Source: Geitlerinema sp. S16 (GTDB lineage Bacteria > Cyanobacteriota > Cyanobacteriia > Cyanobacteriales > Geitlerinemataceae). Taken from it: a stretch of DNA of 64,000 bases. Both the position numbers and the translations under genes were made by a program. This document shows positions 27,243 to 35,665 of the stretch, piece after piece (the stretch's first letter is position 1; every line of letters begins with the position of its first letter). The stretch is taken from contig JAABST010000010.1 in the NCBI GenBank assembly GCA_011390275.1, positions 42,208 to 106,207 of the forward strand. Reading direction: 5' to 3'. The notes beneath the pieces are model-generated. The model saw only the letters and a list, made by a program, of their open reading frames with translations. It did no database searches and was not told where the DNA came from.

Positions 27243-27289
27243 AGAAAAAGCGCCGACGACTGACCGTGTTTCGTCTCGGCGCTTTTTCT
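27243..27289. terminator. Bidirectional rho-independent terminator
   Basis: A perfect 14-bp stem, AGAAAAAGCGCCGA with TCGGCGCTTTTTCT, and a 19-nt loop, with a T run in both directions. It lies about 100 bp beyond the stop of the minus-strand txlA gene and could also end a plus-strand RNA. Confidence 0.85.
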
Positions 27290-27385
27290 GGTTCGCTCCT
27301 CACACATACACAAATATACTGACATCCCCCCTAGTTGTCACGTGTTTTTGTATAAGTTTATCGAATCACATTGATGGCAATTGAT

Positions 27386-27964
27386 TTATGTCTGAGGCGC
27401 GATCGCGCCGTGGCCGCGTGGATCAGTGCTGGGCTGGAGGCGATCGGTGGGTTCGTCATTAAGGCTGGACGTTTTGCCCTGACTGGATTCGAGCGCAATG
27501 GCTTGCCCGTCGATCAGGCTGACGAGGGTTTGCTCAAAGACGGATTTGGGCTGCTCGCCGATCGCCTGGGCGATCATATTGTTCGCACCATCGAGAAAGA
27601 CGAAATGTGGAATACCATCCACGTCGTACTGTTCCATCTCGGGTAGCCAGTTCGTATTGTCGATGTTGAGCATGACGAAGTTGATCCGATCGTCGTAGAC
27701 GTCTTCCAGTTTGGCGATCGCCGGAGCCATGGTTTGACAGCTCGTACACCAGTTGGCGTAAAACTCGATCATCGTAGGCTTGTCGTTGCTGCGGGCAACA
27801 TCGAAGGCGATCGCGCGATCGGCGAGGGTCGCAAGGCTGGCCGTGCCGCTGGGGGCGTTGATGCCCAGTGCGAGAACGACACCGAGGATGATCGCTGCGA
27901 TCGCAACGATGATGTTGCGGCTGCGGGTTGCGAGATTGGACGTTGTAGTCGGCGTATCACTCAT
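27386..27964 (-). CDS. txlA: TxlA/HCF164-like membrane-anchored thioredoxin
   Basis: The 192-residue protein has one N-terminal membrane helix (residues about 17-37, IIVAIAAIILGVVLALGI) followed by a thioredoxin domain. The active site is EFYANWCTSCQTMAP and the cis-Pro loop is VDGIPHFVFLDG. In cyanobacteria and plastids these proteins reduce targets on the lumenal side and take part in cytochrome b6f assembly. The C-terminal 35 residues are polar and probably disordered. The gene ends near a strong terminator and is divergent from the NIL-ferredoxin gene. Confidence 0.88.
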   Translation of the reverse strand: MSDTPTTTSNLATRSRNIIVAIAAIILGVVLALGINAPSGTASLATLADRAIAFDVARSNDKPTMIEFYANWCTSCQTMAPAIAKLEDVYDDRINFVMLNIDNTNWLPEMEQYDVDGIPHFVFLDGANNMIAQAIGEQPKSVFEQTLVSLIDGQAIALESSQGKTSSLNDEPTDRLQPSTDPRGHGAIAPQT

Positions 27965-28303
27965 GGGGTCGGGCAGACAGAATTCTTACTAAAAGTATGG
28001 CCAATTAAATCGTACTGATTGAGGGTGTGCGTCAATCAGTTTCATCCGATCCACTTCAACAGGACTTCCGCACGTGGGTTAGAAGTCTGACTTCTCGCAT
28101 TGTCTTGAATGCTAGAACGGCGACAGCTCGTTTAGAAGTCGGATCACTGCGTCAGTGTCTGTTCAAACACAATCGCAGTTGTCGGGTCGGCAACGGGTCA
28201 GCAACATCCAGAAGCGAGGAAATTGTGACATTCGGTTGACGGGTCGCAATCCGGGTTTAATCTTTAGTGTAGTGAGTCGAACGCGCACGGCGCGATATTT
28301 CCC

Positions 28304-28708
28304 GTGAAAAAACGAGTGACGCTCACCTTTCCCCGACAGTCGATTCATATGCCCGTCACCTATCGTCTGGCAAAGGACTTTAACGTGGCGGCCAATATCA
28401 TCCGCGCTCAGGTGACGCCGAACCAGGTCGGGACGTTGGTGGTGGAACTTCTCGGTGATATTGATGAAGTGAACGCGGCGATCGACTGGATGCGATCGCA
28501 AGATATTCGCATCTCATCGGCATCGGGCGAAATCGTGATTGACGACCAAATCTGTGTGGACTGCGGTTTGTGTACCGGTGTCTGCCCCACCCAGGCGCTA
28601 TCCCTTGACCCGAAAACATTTCATTTACACTTTAACCGGAGTCGCTGCATTGTCTGTGAACAGTGCATCCCGAGTTGTCCGGTACAGGCGATTTCGTCGA
28701 ATCTTTAG
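28304..28708 (+). CDS. NIL domain-ferredoxin fusion
   Basis: The 134-residue protein has a GTG start. Residues 1-75 match a NIL domain (MKKRVTLTFPRQSIHMPVTY, VNAAIDWMRSQDI), the small ACT-like domain seen in methionine transporters. Residues about 78-132 are a bacterial 2x[4Fe-4S] ferredoxin with CVDCGLCTGVCP and CIVCEQCIPSCP. In other bacteria NIL-ferredoxins belong to sulfur assimilation or homocysteine synthesis. No such partner is adjacent here, so the role is open. Confidence 0.88.
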   Translation: MKKRVTLTFPRQSIHMPVTYRLAKDFNVAANIIRAQVTPNQVGTLVVELLGDIDEVNAAIDWMRSQDIRISSASGEIVIDDQICVDCGLCTGVCPTQALSLDPKTFHLHFNRSRCIVCEQCIPSCPVQAISSNL

Positions 28709-28793
28709 CGATGGTTACGACGGGCGATAACCGCTGCCATACCTCGCTAGATTCTCTTCTATTTCGACTTTCTGGCGTTCATCGGGCTCCCGC

Positions 28794-29345
28794 ATGTCTC
28801 GCGAATCCTTGCCTCCCGTCCATCCCCCATCCTGTCCTTTACAGGTACGACCCCGCTACGGGCTTTCGTTTTCACTGCTGTTGCTGACCTATATCAATTT
28901 TGGCTGGCTGCTGGCAACCTGGGCGACGAATAGCGGCTCGTGGGCGATCGCGATCTTCACGGTTTTGCTGTTGTCTGAGCTATTGGCCTCGCCCTGGTCA
29001 ATTATTCGTATATTTACCGTGCGCTGGCTCAATTCCGATCGACGCGCCTTCATCACCTCGATGCTAGGGGGCATCATCATCGTCTTCTTGCTGGTTCATA
29101 TCGACTGGCTCGCCAATCTGCTGCTGTTAATGTCAGCAGGGCTATTGGTTCGACTCGATCTTCAGGTGGCGAACCTATCCGGCTGGAAGGCATTTCTCGT
29201 GTTGCTCAGTGTTGCGGGCTTGGGGATTAGTGTTGGATGGTTAGCTCACTACGCGATCGTGACGGAAAATTTGGCGCTGGGTCACGTCTTGTTGGACTCT
29301 TTTAACGGTATTTGGTCTCGAATCCGATCGATCATTTCAGGCTAA
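28794..29345 (+). CDS. Four-helix membrane protein of unknown function
   Basis: The 183-residue protein has hydrophobic segments at residues about 25-45, 50-70, 88-122 and 135-155, with a Trp-rich start (GWLLATWATNSGSWAIAIF). A basic loop (RWLNSDRRAF) separates the middle helices. No family was recognised. It follows the NIL-ferredoxin gene by 85 bp on the same strand and is probably co-transcribed. Confidence 0.7.
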   Translation: MSRESLPPVHPPSCPLQVRPRYGLSFSLLLLTYINFGWLLATWATNSGSWAIAIFTVLLLSELLASPWSIIRIFTVRWLNSDRRAFITSMLGGIIIVFLLVHIDWLANLLLLMSAGLLVRLDLQVANLSGWKAFLVLLSVAGLGISVGWLAHYAIVTENLALGHVLLDSFNGIWSRIRSIISG

Positions 29346-29382
29346 GTAACCCCAGTTGAAAATGGGATGGATCGCAGAGAAC

Positions 29383-29416
29383 GAGACCTTTGAGGTTTCT
29401 AAAACCTCAAAGGTCT
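29383..29416. repeat. Palindromic repeat GACCTTTGAGG..CCTCAAAGGTC, copy 2
   Basis: A near-perfect inverted repeat: GAGACCTTTGAGGTTTCT, then AAAACCTCAAAGGTCT. It lies between convergent genes and matches the copy at 17845-17892. It can fold into a stable hairpin. Confidence 0.75.
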
Positions 29417-29453
29417 AATGATTTGAAAGGAAACTGACGCACCGATCGCAACG

Positions 29454-30536
29454 TTAGGTGATCGGATGGTAGAAGAAGGCGATGCCTAAAACCGCGTAGG
29501 TCGCAAGCAATAAGGCTCCCTCCAGCCAGTCCGATCGCCCGTCAGAGCTAACAGAATTGACGATCGCCACGGCCACGGCCACGGCGACCAACTCAAACGG
29601 ATTGAAATTCAAATCCATCGGCTGACCAAACGCCCAGCCCGCTAGTACCAAGACCGGCGCAACAAACAGCGCGATTTGCAGACTCGACCCCATCGCGACG
29701 GCCATCGAGAGATCCATTTTGTTTTTCATCGCCACGGTTACCGCTGTCGCGTGTTCGGCAGCGTTACCGATGATCGGCACGAGGATAACCCCGGTAAATA
29801 AAGGTGTCAGACCCAAGGCTTCGGTGGCCTCTTCCAGGGAGCTAACCAGCATCTCCGATTCGTAGGCCACCGCTAACGTACAGACCAGTAAAACCCCCGT
29901 CCAGAGCCATACATTTGGCTTTTCGTGTTCGGGTTCGCCCTCTGTTTCGTTTTCGGCCTCGCCCACGTCGCAGAGATAGGCGTGGGTTTTCATCGAAAAC
30001 AGCAGGGTTAAGCCGTAGACAATAATCAGCACGATCGCCACCGCGCTTGACAGCGTACGCATCGTATTTTCTTCAATGCCGCTGGAGGTCGCCGAAACCG
30101 CCGTGGGGATCAAAATCGCGATCACGGCGAGGGTCATGGCGGATGCGTTCAGGCGTGCCATGACCGATTGAAAGTTTTGCTCTTTAAACCGGAGTCCGCC
30201 GAGCAGCATCGATAACCCCATCACGAGTAACAGGTTACCGATAATCGAACCGGTGATACTGGCTTTCACCACTTCGAGCAATCCGGCCTGAAGGGCAATC
30301 AGAGCGATGATGAGTTCCGTCGCGTTGCCAAAGGTGGCATTGAGTAGACCGCCAACCGTGGGGCCGACGACGACGGCGAGTTCTTCGGTCGCGGTTCCCA
30401 TCCAGGCGGCAAGGGGAACGATCGCACAGGCTGCCGTCAGGAAAATGGCGGTCGCGCCCCAGCCTAAACTATGGGCGGCGATCGAGACGGGGATGAACCC
30501 GAGCAGAATGATGAAAATTTTGTCTTTGGTGGACAT
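29454..30536 (-). CDS. Ca2+/H+ exchanger (CaCA family, CAX type)
   Basis: The 360-residue protein has about ten to eleven membrane helices. The two inverted alpha repeats are clear: GNATELIIALIALQAG in the first half and GNAAEHATAVTVAMKN in the second, each with the conserved acidic residue. A central acidic loop (GEAENETEGEPEHEK) separates the halves. Such proteins exchange Ca2+ for H+ and in cyanobacteria support Ca2+ homeostasis and salt or pH tolerance. Members of the family are sometimes next to calcyanin genes, but none is seen here. Confidence 0.93.
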   Translation of the reverse strand: MSTKDKIFIILLGFIPVSIAAHSLGWGATAIFLTAACAIVPLAAWMGTATEELAVVVGPTVGGLLNATFGNATELIIALIALQAGLLEVVKASITGSIIGNLLLVMGLSMLLGGLRFKEQNFQSVMARLNASAMTLAVIAILIPTAVSATSSGIEENTMRTLSSAVAIVLIIVYGLTLLFSMKTHAYLCDVGEAENETEGEPEHEKPNVWLWTGVLLVCTLAVAYESEMLVSSLEEATEALGLTPLFTGVILVPIIGNAAEHATAVTVAMKNKMDLSMAVAMGSSLQIALFVAPVLVLAGWAFGQPMDLNFNPFELVAVAVAVAIVNSVSSDGRSDWLEGALLLATYAVLGIAFFYHPIT

Positions 30537-30750
30537 GGCTCAGTAGTTCGAGAGTAGAGACGGAACCGAGGCCGATCCGAGCGATCGAAAACTCTCTCGT
30601 ATCCTAGCGTTTGCCCAGACCATGACCCATTTTTGTGGATGGCCTGGTTAGGGCATTCAAAAAAAGTTTTACAAAAAGGTTGACATTCGTGAAAACCGCT
30701 GGCAACATAGATTATGCGCCTGAAAAAGCGGGCGTAAACAACTGAATCAA

Positions 30751-30822
30751 GCGGGTGTAGCTCAGTGGTAGAGCGTCACCTTGCCAAGGTGAATGTCGCG
30801 CGTTCGAATCGCGTCACCCGCT
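30751..30822 (+). tRNA. tRNA-Gly (anticodon GCC)
   Basis: The cloverleaf is readable: acceptor GCGGGTG pairs with CACCCGC, the D arm is AGCTCAGTGGTAGAGC, the anticodon stem-loop CACCTTGCCAAGGTG has GCC, and the T arm is CGCGTTCGAATCGCG. CCA is not encoded. A TTGACA box at 30680 may be the -35 of its promoter, although the spacing to an AT-rich -10 is not ideal. Confidence 0.97.
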
Positions 30823-30838
30823 TTCAGAAGTTAAAGAG

Positions 30839-30872
30839 GAGAGTCAGGCCATCCGGTCTGGCTCTCTTTTTT
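30839..30872 (+). terminator. Rho-independent terminator of the tRNA-Gly gene
   Basis: The stem GAGAGTCAGGCC pairs with GGTCTGGCTCTC, closing a four-base loop, followed by a run of six T. It lies 17 bp after the tRNA. Confidence 0.85.
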
Positions 30873-30919
30873 GTTGTTTTTTGAATGTTCTGAATCTGTA
30901 AGTAACAGCGAAAATGGGG

Positions 30920-31410
30920 AGAGAGAAAGTAGTCATAAGCCGGGTTCTGTTCCGATCGCCGATCGCGTCAGATTGGGATGTTGCACCCGCGCCGATGATT
31001 GACCGAAGGATCGGGGCAGTTATCTATCTGGGACGTACGTTACCGCACGCCTCAAGCGGTACACCAAAGTGGAACGGGTAAAAGACCAACCGTTATTCCG
31101 CGACCTTGCACCCAACCGGGGTTTACCGAGCCAGCACCTCTCGATGCTGCTGGTGCGCTCTTACCGCACCTTTGCACCCTTACCGGCCTCGTCAGACGAA
31201 ACCGAATGACAAAACCGGCGGTATTTTTCTGTGGCACTATCCTCACGATCGCTCGCACTGGGCATTACCCAGCAAGTCTGGTCTTTCGGGTGCCCGGACT
31301 TTCCTCAGAGCATTGTCCCGATACCGGCAGCGGCTTCAATGAGTCAGACTCCTTCAAGCGTCCCGATATCATCGCCATGCCCCGCAACCGCCTCACCTAC
31401 TTTCTCTCAG
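30920..31410 (-). ncRNA. rnpB: RNase P RNA
   Basis: The minus strand contains the universal GAGGAAAGTCCGGGC core near 31306-31292 and the complementary ACAGAACCCGGCTTATG block near 30950-30934. The terminal P1 helix is formed by GAGAGAAAGTAG at the 5' end (about 31408) and CTACTTTCTCTC at the 3' end (about 30921). At about 490 nt it is slightly longer than many cyanobacterial RNase P RNAs. The exact ends are estimated from P1. It is convergent with the tRNA-Gly gene. Confidence 0.93.
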
Positions 31411-31487
31411 GCTACTACTGTGGCAGGGTTAGGGACATTGTGACAAGTGTTTGGTCTGGGGTGGGGTTCAGTAGACCAAGCTAATTA

Positions 31488-31581
31488 ATGGATACTATGC
31501 GTAACACAAGCTTCTAGCTTGTCTACAACCAAGATGCTTGAGTTACGTGGCTTAAGTCACTTTCATTTTTGGGACTACTTA
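31488..31581. repeat. MITE-like element, family B, copy 1 (left end eroded)
   Basis: The core GCGTAACACAAGCTTCTAGC with GAGTTACGTGGCTTAA matches the element at 47174-47284. Its right terminal repeat reads, on the minus strand, TAAGTAGTCCCAAAAATGA. The left terminal repeat is missing or diverged. The right end overlaps the TAA stop codon of the 31579-31767 gene. Confidence 0.75.
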
Positions 31582-31767
31582 TGATGACATGTGATAGATG
31601 TAAAAAATAAAGCTACTAATAATTGAAACTGCACCGATCGGACCACCAAATAAAAATGCGACTCCAAAGTAGCCCACAATACCGCTAATTACCCACCAAA
31701 CTGATTCATCCATATAGGTTTGAACTACGATCGGGAATACAAATCCGGGTAGTTCCTTGACTTCCAT
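31579..31767 (-). CDS. Small two-helix membrane protein
   Basis: The 62-residue protein MEVKELPGFVFPIVVQTYMD has two hydrophobic stretches (WWVISGIVGYFGVAFLFGG and GAVSIISSFIFYIY). The TAA stop is formed at the edge of a MITE-like repeat, so the natural C-terminus may have been altered by the insertion. No family was recognised. Confidence 0.5.
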   Translation of the reverse strand: MEVKELPGFVFPIVVQTYMDESVWWVISGIVGYFGVAFLFGGPIGAVSIISSFIFYIYHMSS

Positions 31768-32071
31768 TGTCGAGACGTTTTCGGTAGACTGTGGCCAAAA
31801 TTAGTGAATCGGGTGGATATCGTTACGCAACGCTTTGAAACAACACATAGCCCTCTTTTTTCACTCTTCAAAAATAACGGCTGAAACCCTTATTCTTTTG
31901 TTCTCGCTCTCATTTAAAACATGGCTAAAATAACGCAAATTCGTTATCGAATCGGAGAGTGACAAACGAGGGATAGTTTAAGAGTCAGACCCAGGATATG
32001 TAGACGGACTGCCAGTTCTTTGCTTCAATCGACTGTCACGCGATCGCACTATCCCCCTCTTCTGCCACGCC
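31768..32071. other. Intergenic gap upstream of menB
   Basis: No gene is visible. It should carry promoters for menB and the divergent small gene; no clear box pair was assigned. Confidence 0.35.
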
Positions 32072-32905
32072 ATGAACGTCACCTGGGAAACCGCCAAAAC
32101 CTACGAAGACATCCTCTACGACAAGACCGACGGCATTGCCAAAATCACGATTAATCGACCCCAAAAACGCAATGCCTTTCGCCCGCAGACTGTTTTTGAG
32201 CTATACGATGCGTTTTGCGATGCCCGCGAGGATACCTCGATCGGGGTGGTGCTGCTGACGGGCGCGGGGCCTCATACCGATGGCAAATACGCGTTTTGCT
32301 CCGGGGGCGACCAGAGTGTGCGCGGTCATGCGGGCTATGTGGACGATATCGGGATTCCGCGTCTGAATGTGCTGGATTTACAGCGGTTGATTCGATCAAT
32401 GCCGAAGGTGGTGATCGCGCTGGTGGCGGGCTACGCGATCGGCGGTGGTCACGTGCTGCATTTGATCTGTGATCTGTCGATCGCGGCGGATAACGCCATC
32501 TTTGGGCAAACGGGGCCGAAGGTGGGCAGTTTTGATGGGGGCTTTGGTGCGGGCTATCTGGCGCGATGTGTCGGTCAGAAAAAGGCGCGGGAAATCTGGT
32601 TTTTGTGTCGGCAATACGACGCACAGGAGGCGCTAGAGATGGGCTTGGTGAATACAGTGGTCGCGATCGATCAGCTCGAAGCGGAGGGCGTGAACTGGGC
32701 GCAGGAGGTGCTGCAACATAGCCCGATCGCGATTCGCTGTCTTAAATCCGCGTTTAATGCGGACTGTGACGGGCAAGCCGGGGTGCAAGAGTTGGCGGGT
32801 AACGCAACACTGCTGTACTACATGACCGAGGAAGGCGCGGAAGGCAAGCAGGCGTTTCTCGACAAGCGCAAACCGGATTTTCGCCAATATCCTTGGCTGC
32901 CCTAA
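32072..32905 (+). CDS. menB: 1,4-dihydroxy-2-naphthoyl-CoA synthase
   Basis: The 277-residue crotonase-fold enzyme has MenB marks: [29 protein letters not shown] (oxyanion loop and substrate Asp region), [17 protein letters not shown], and the active-site segment [19 protein letters not shown]. The end [13 protein letters not shown] is typical. It closes the second ring in phylloquinone/menaquinone synthesis from o-succinylbenzoyl-CoA. Its TAA stop coincides with the end of a MITE-like element. Confidence 0.95.
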   Translation: MNVTWETAKTYEDILYDKTDGIAKITINRPQKRNAFRPQTVFELYDAFCDAREDTSIGVVLLTGAGPHTDGKYAFCSGGDQSVRGHAGYVDDIGIPRLNVLDLQRLIRSMPKVVIALVAGYAIGGGHVLHLICDLSIAADNAIFGQTGPKVGSFDGGFGAGYLARCVGQKKAREIWFLCRQYDAQEALEMGLVNTVVAIDQLEAEGVNWAQEVLQHSPIAIRCLKSAFNADCDGQAGVQELAGNATLLYYMTEEGAEGKQAFLDKRKPDFRQYPWLP

Positions 32906-33031
32906 GGCGTGTCATCAATTAATCGTAGAACCCTTATCGGGTAAGCTGTTGAACGCCCGACCTAACAAAAAAGCTAGGGCTGCAACCCTTACTGAGTAAG
33001 CGCTAGAAATTTAACGGATGACAACCCCTAG
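32902..33031. repeat. MITE-like element, family A, copy 2
   Basis: A 130-bp element with ends CTAAGGCGTGTCATCAATTA and GGATGACAACCCCTAG. It is the reverse complement of the copy at 9782-9912, with moderate divergence. An internal GCTAGGGC corresponds to the point where copy 3 (54226-54300) ends. Its left end overlaps the menB stop codon. Confidence 0.85.
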
Positions 33032-33373
33032 TCCTCTAGCCTGTTTTGAGTAAGTCCTACCATTGCCTATAGCCCGAATGAGTTCGGATTCGGAGTCAAG
33101 CGATATCTATCTACGTCCAACAAACAGTTATCCAGCTTCTCCAGCACATGACGCCAAGCTTGAGCGATCGCAAGCCGAAACGTTCCTGCAACTTTTCTTG
33201 ACGCTTTCACAATATGGCCGAGATCGCTCTACAGTTTCCGGTAAGGTATCGTAGATACCATTAAGGTGACTCTCCTTCGGTTTTACCAAACAAGCACTGA
33301 GTCCAGTGTTTACACGGTTATCCATTCCCCCACATTCTCGATGGTGTCGGCACGACGTCGATTCACGATTTAA
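33032..33373. other. Intergenic gap upstream of the histidine kinase gene
   Basis: No supported gene. A short plus-strand open frame at 33063-33254 has no family features and a poor start context. Confidence 0.35.
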
Positions 33374-35632
33374 ATGAGGCTAAACACTTCCATTCTGGAA
33401 GACTTGCTAGCGGCGTTGCCGCATCTGAAACCTCAGATCTACTTCAAATCATCGCTGGTGGCGCTGTCCCATGCGATGGAAGATCAGATCTTGGCCGGTT
33501 CGAGCGACGATATGCCGCTGGCGATCGCCACGTTTCAGAGCGAGCGCTTCTATCGCCTCGAAGCGGGTCGTTATGCTCGCATTGCCAAGCAGACGCCCCA
33601 GGTTTACGTGCTGTCTGCTCCTGAAACTGAATTTCAGAGCGGTACACGCAATTACGAAACGATCGCCTTTGATCCCAGTGAACCGCTGAGTCGTGAATGG
33701 AATTTGGTCGTGCTGTCGGAGCGCTACGGATCTTGTCTCGTGTGCGAAGAGCGGACGCATACGCCGACGGCCTCCGCTCCCCTGCTCGCCAACTCTAGCC
33801 CTGACGCCGATCCCGTACGACGATTTGAAGGGATTTGGACGTTTGACCGCGATGTGGTGATTCGTGCAGCGGATTTACTGCTACAGCGGGTTGAAACCTA
33901 TCGCCCCGAATTAGCCGAAAAGGTGGCCGAAGCCCGTGATCGCTACGGCATTACCCAGCGCCTTGACTGTCTGGCTGCCAAAACCTGCGATCCAGCTCGC
34001 CCGCCGGTCGATCTCGATCGCGCTCTGATGGGAATCGACCCCGAACCCTTCGCAGAACGCCTGATTTCGTACCTGCAAGCGGGGCAATACAAACTCCTCA
34101 AAGCTTATCGATCGATCTCAGCGCAGGAACTCAAGGAGCGATTGATTAATACGATCGTCTCGACGATTCGGAGTTCGCTCGATACGGGGGCAATTCTCGA
34201 CACCGCCGTGCGCGAAATTGGTCAAGCCCTGAGCGCGGATCGCTGCATTATCTATCGCTGTCGGATGCTCGATCGTGAGGCGACGATCGAGCATGAATAC
34301 TGCGCCGAAGCGATTCAATCGCTTAAGGGAAAGGTCTGGACACTCGCCGACAACCCACTCTTTCACGGGGTGATGGACTCCAAAGAAGCCGTTTTTCTCG
34401 AAGATACGAGCGGATCGACCACACCCAAATCGCGCATCATAACGCAAATTTTAAATCGGCTGAACAGAACAGATACCTCCTTTCGCCAAACCGTCGATCA
34501 CTATTCGATTCGCGCCTGGTTAATGGTTCCGGTGCTATACCAAGGCCAGGTCTTGGGGATTGTTGAGCTACACCACTGCCATGCATCGTCGAGTTCCTGG
34601 ACAGACGAAGAGGTGGAGCTAGTGGCGACGATCGCCACGCAAATTGGGACAGCGCTGATTCAGGCCGAAACCCACGAACACCTCGAAGAATTAAACGAAC
34701 AGCTCGAAGCCCTCGAACGAACCCGTAGCAACCTGATCGCGATTACCGGTCACGAACTGCGGACGCCGCTTTCCACGATTCAAATCTGTCTCGAAAGTTT
34801 GGCGAATGAGCCAGATATGCCCGAAGAGTTGCGACAGGTGATGCTCACGACCGCGCTCACGGATGCCGAACGATTGCGGGAGTTGGTGCAGGATTTCCTG
34901 ACGCTATCGCGCTTTGAAAGTGGCCGAGTCGAATGGACATGGGAGCCGCTGGCGTTGCAAGAGTGCGTCGATCTCGCGCGGAGTAGTTTGCATACCTACG
35001 ACCCGAATAAGCCCGTTCCTCGGGTTGAGGTTGATCTGGAAGAGGAGCTACCGTTTGTCAGTGCCGACGGTGAATGGTTGGTGCAGGTCTTGAGCAAGCT
35101 GCTCGATAATGCCTGCAAATTTACGCCCACAACGGGAACCATTTCGATTAAAGCCCGCTTCCGATCGCCTCAAGAGTTAGCAAACGCCACGGGTTCAGCG
35201 CCCAACGCTCAACCTACAACGACGAAGTCGGCGATGAAATCGGCGCTGAAACCAGCGAAGACATCGGCGATGAAACCAGCGAAGACATCGGAGGAAATTT
35301 CTCCGCTTGGACAAATTGAAGTGACGGTGTCCGATACGGGACGGGGAATCGAACCCGATCGTCTGGAAATTATCTTTGAGCGGTTTTATCAGGAAGAAGG
35401 GGCGTTGCAGCGTAGCGTTGGCGGAACGGGTCTTGGTCTTGCGATTTGTCGTCAGGCTGTCGGGCGGTGGGGCGGCATGATTTGGGCGGAGTCGGAAGGC
35501 AAAGATCGCGGCAGTCAGTTTCACTTTACGCTTCCCGTTGCGGATCTCACCCAGACGACAAGCCAGGAATCGCGAACGGTTGGTGGTACATCGTTATCGC
35601 GAGCCTATAGCACGACGTATCGTCAACGCTAA
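33374..35632 (+). CDS. Sensor histidine kinase with DICT and GAF domains
   Basis: The protein has 752 residues. Residues about 25-190 match the DICT sensory domain (SLVALSHAMEDQILAG with FYRLEAGRYARIAKQ), which is found mainly in cyanobacteria. A GAF domain follows at about 255-430. The HisKA helix has His460 in ITGHELRTPLSTIQ, and the ATPase domain has an N box (LLDNACKFTP), the G1 segment VSDTGRGIEPDR and the G2 segment GGTGLGLAICRQ. Between N and G1 boxes lies a Lys/Ala/Ser-rich insert (KPAKTSAMKPAKTSEE) made by a 24-bp repeat. It probably senses a cytoplasmic signal; no response regulator is adjacent. Confidence 0.9.
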   Translation: MRLNTSILEDLLAALPHLKPQIYFKSSLVALSHAMEDQILAGSSDDMPLAIATFQSERFYRLEAGRYARIAKQTPQVYVLSAPETEFQSGTRNYETIAFDPSEPLSREWNLVVLSERYGSCLVCEERTHTPTASAPLLANSSPDADPVRRFEGIWTFDRDVVIRAADLLLQRVETYRPELAEKVAEARDRYGITQRLDCLAAKTCDPARPPVDLDRALMGIDPEPFAERLISYLQAGQYKLLKAYRSISAQELKERLINTIVSTIRSSLDTGAILDTAVREIGQALSADRCIIYRCRMLDREATIEHEYCAEAIQSLKGKVWTLADNPLFHGVMDSKEAVFLEDTSGSTTPKSRIITQILNRLNRTDTSFRQTVDHYSIRAWLMVPVLYQGQVLGIVELHHCHASSSSWTDEEVELVATIATQIGTALIQAETHEHLEELNEQLEALERTRSNLIAITGHELRTPLSTIQICLESLANEPDMPEELRQVMLTTALTDAERLRELVQDFLTLSRFESGRVEWTWEPLALQECVDLARSSLHTYDPNKPVPRVEVDLEEELPFVSADGEWLVQVLSKLLDNACKFTPTTGTISIKARFRSPQELANATGSAPNAQPTTTKSAMKSALKPAKTSAMKPAKTSEEISPLGQIEVTVSDTGRGIEPDRLEIIFERFYQEEGALQRSVGGTGLGLAICRQAVGRWGGMIWAESEGKDRGSQFHFTLPVADLTQTTSQESRTVGGTSLSRAYSTTYRQR
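35248..35291 (+). repeat. 24-bp tandem repeat inside the kinase ATPase domain
   Basis: GAAACCAGCGAAGACATCGG occurs at 35248 and again 24 bp later at 35272, with related sequence just upstream. It encodes the SAMKPAKT repeats between the N and G1 boxes. Confidence 0.8.
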
Positions 35633-35665
35633 TTTTCGTTTTATTCTTGATTACAGGTTTGACTC

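Noticed and set aside
29454..30536. Carbonate biomineralisation locus (calcyanin next to Ca2+/H+ exchanger)
   Set aside because: No glycine-zipper calcyanin-like gene is adjacent to the exchanger.
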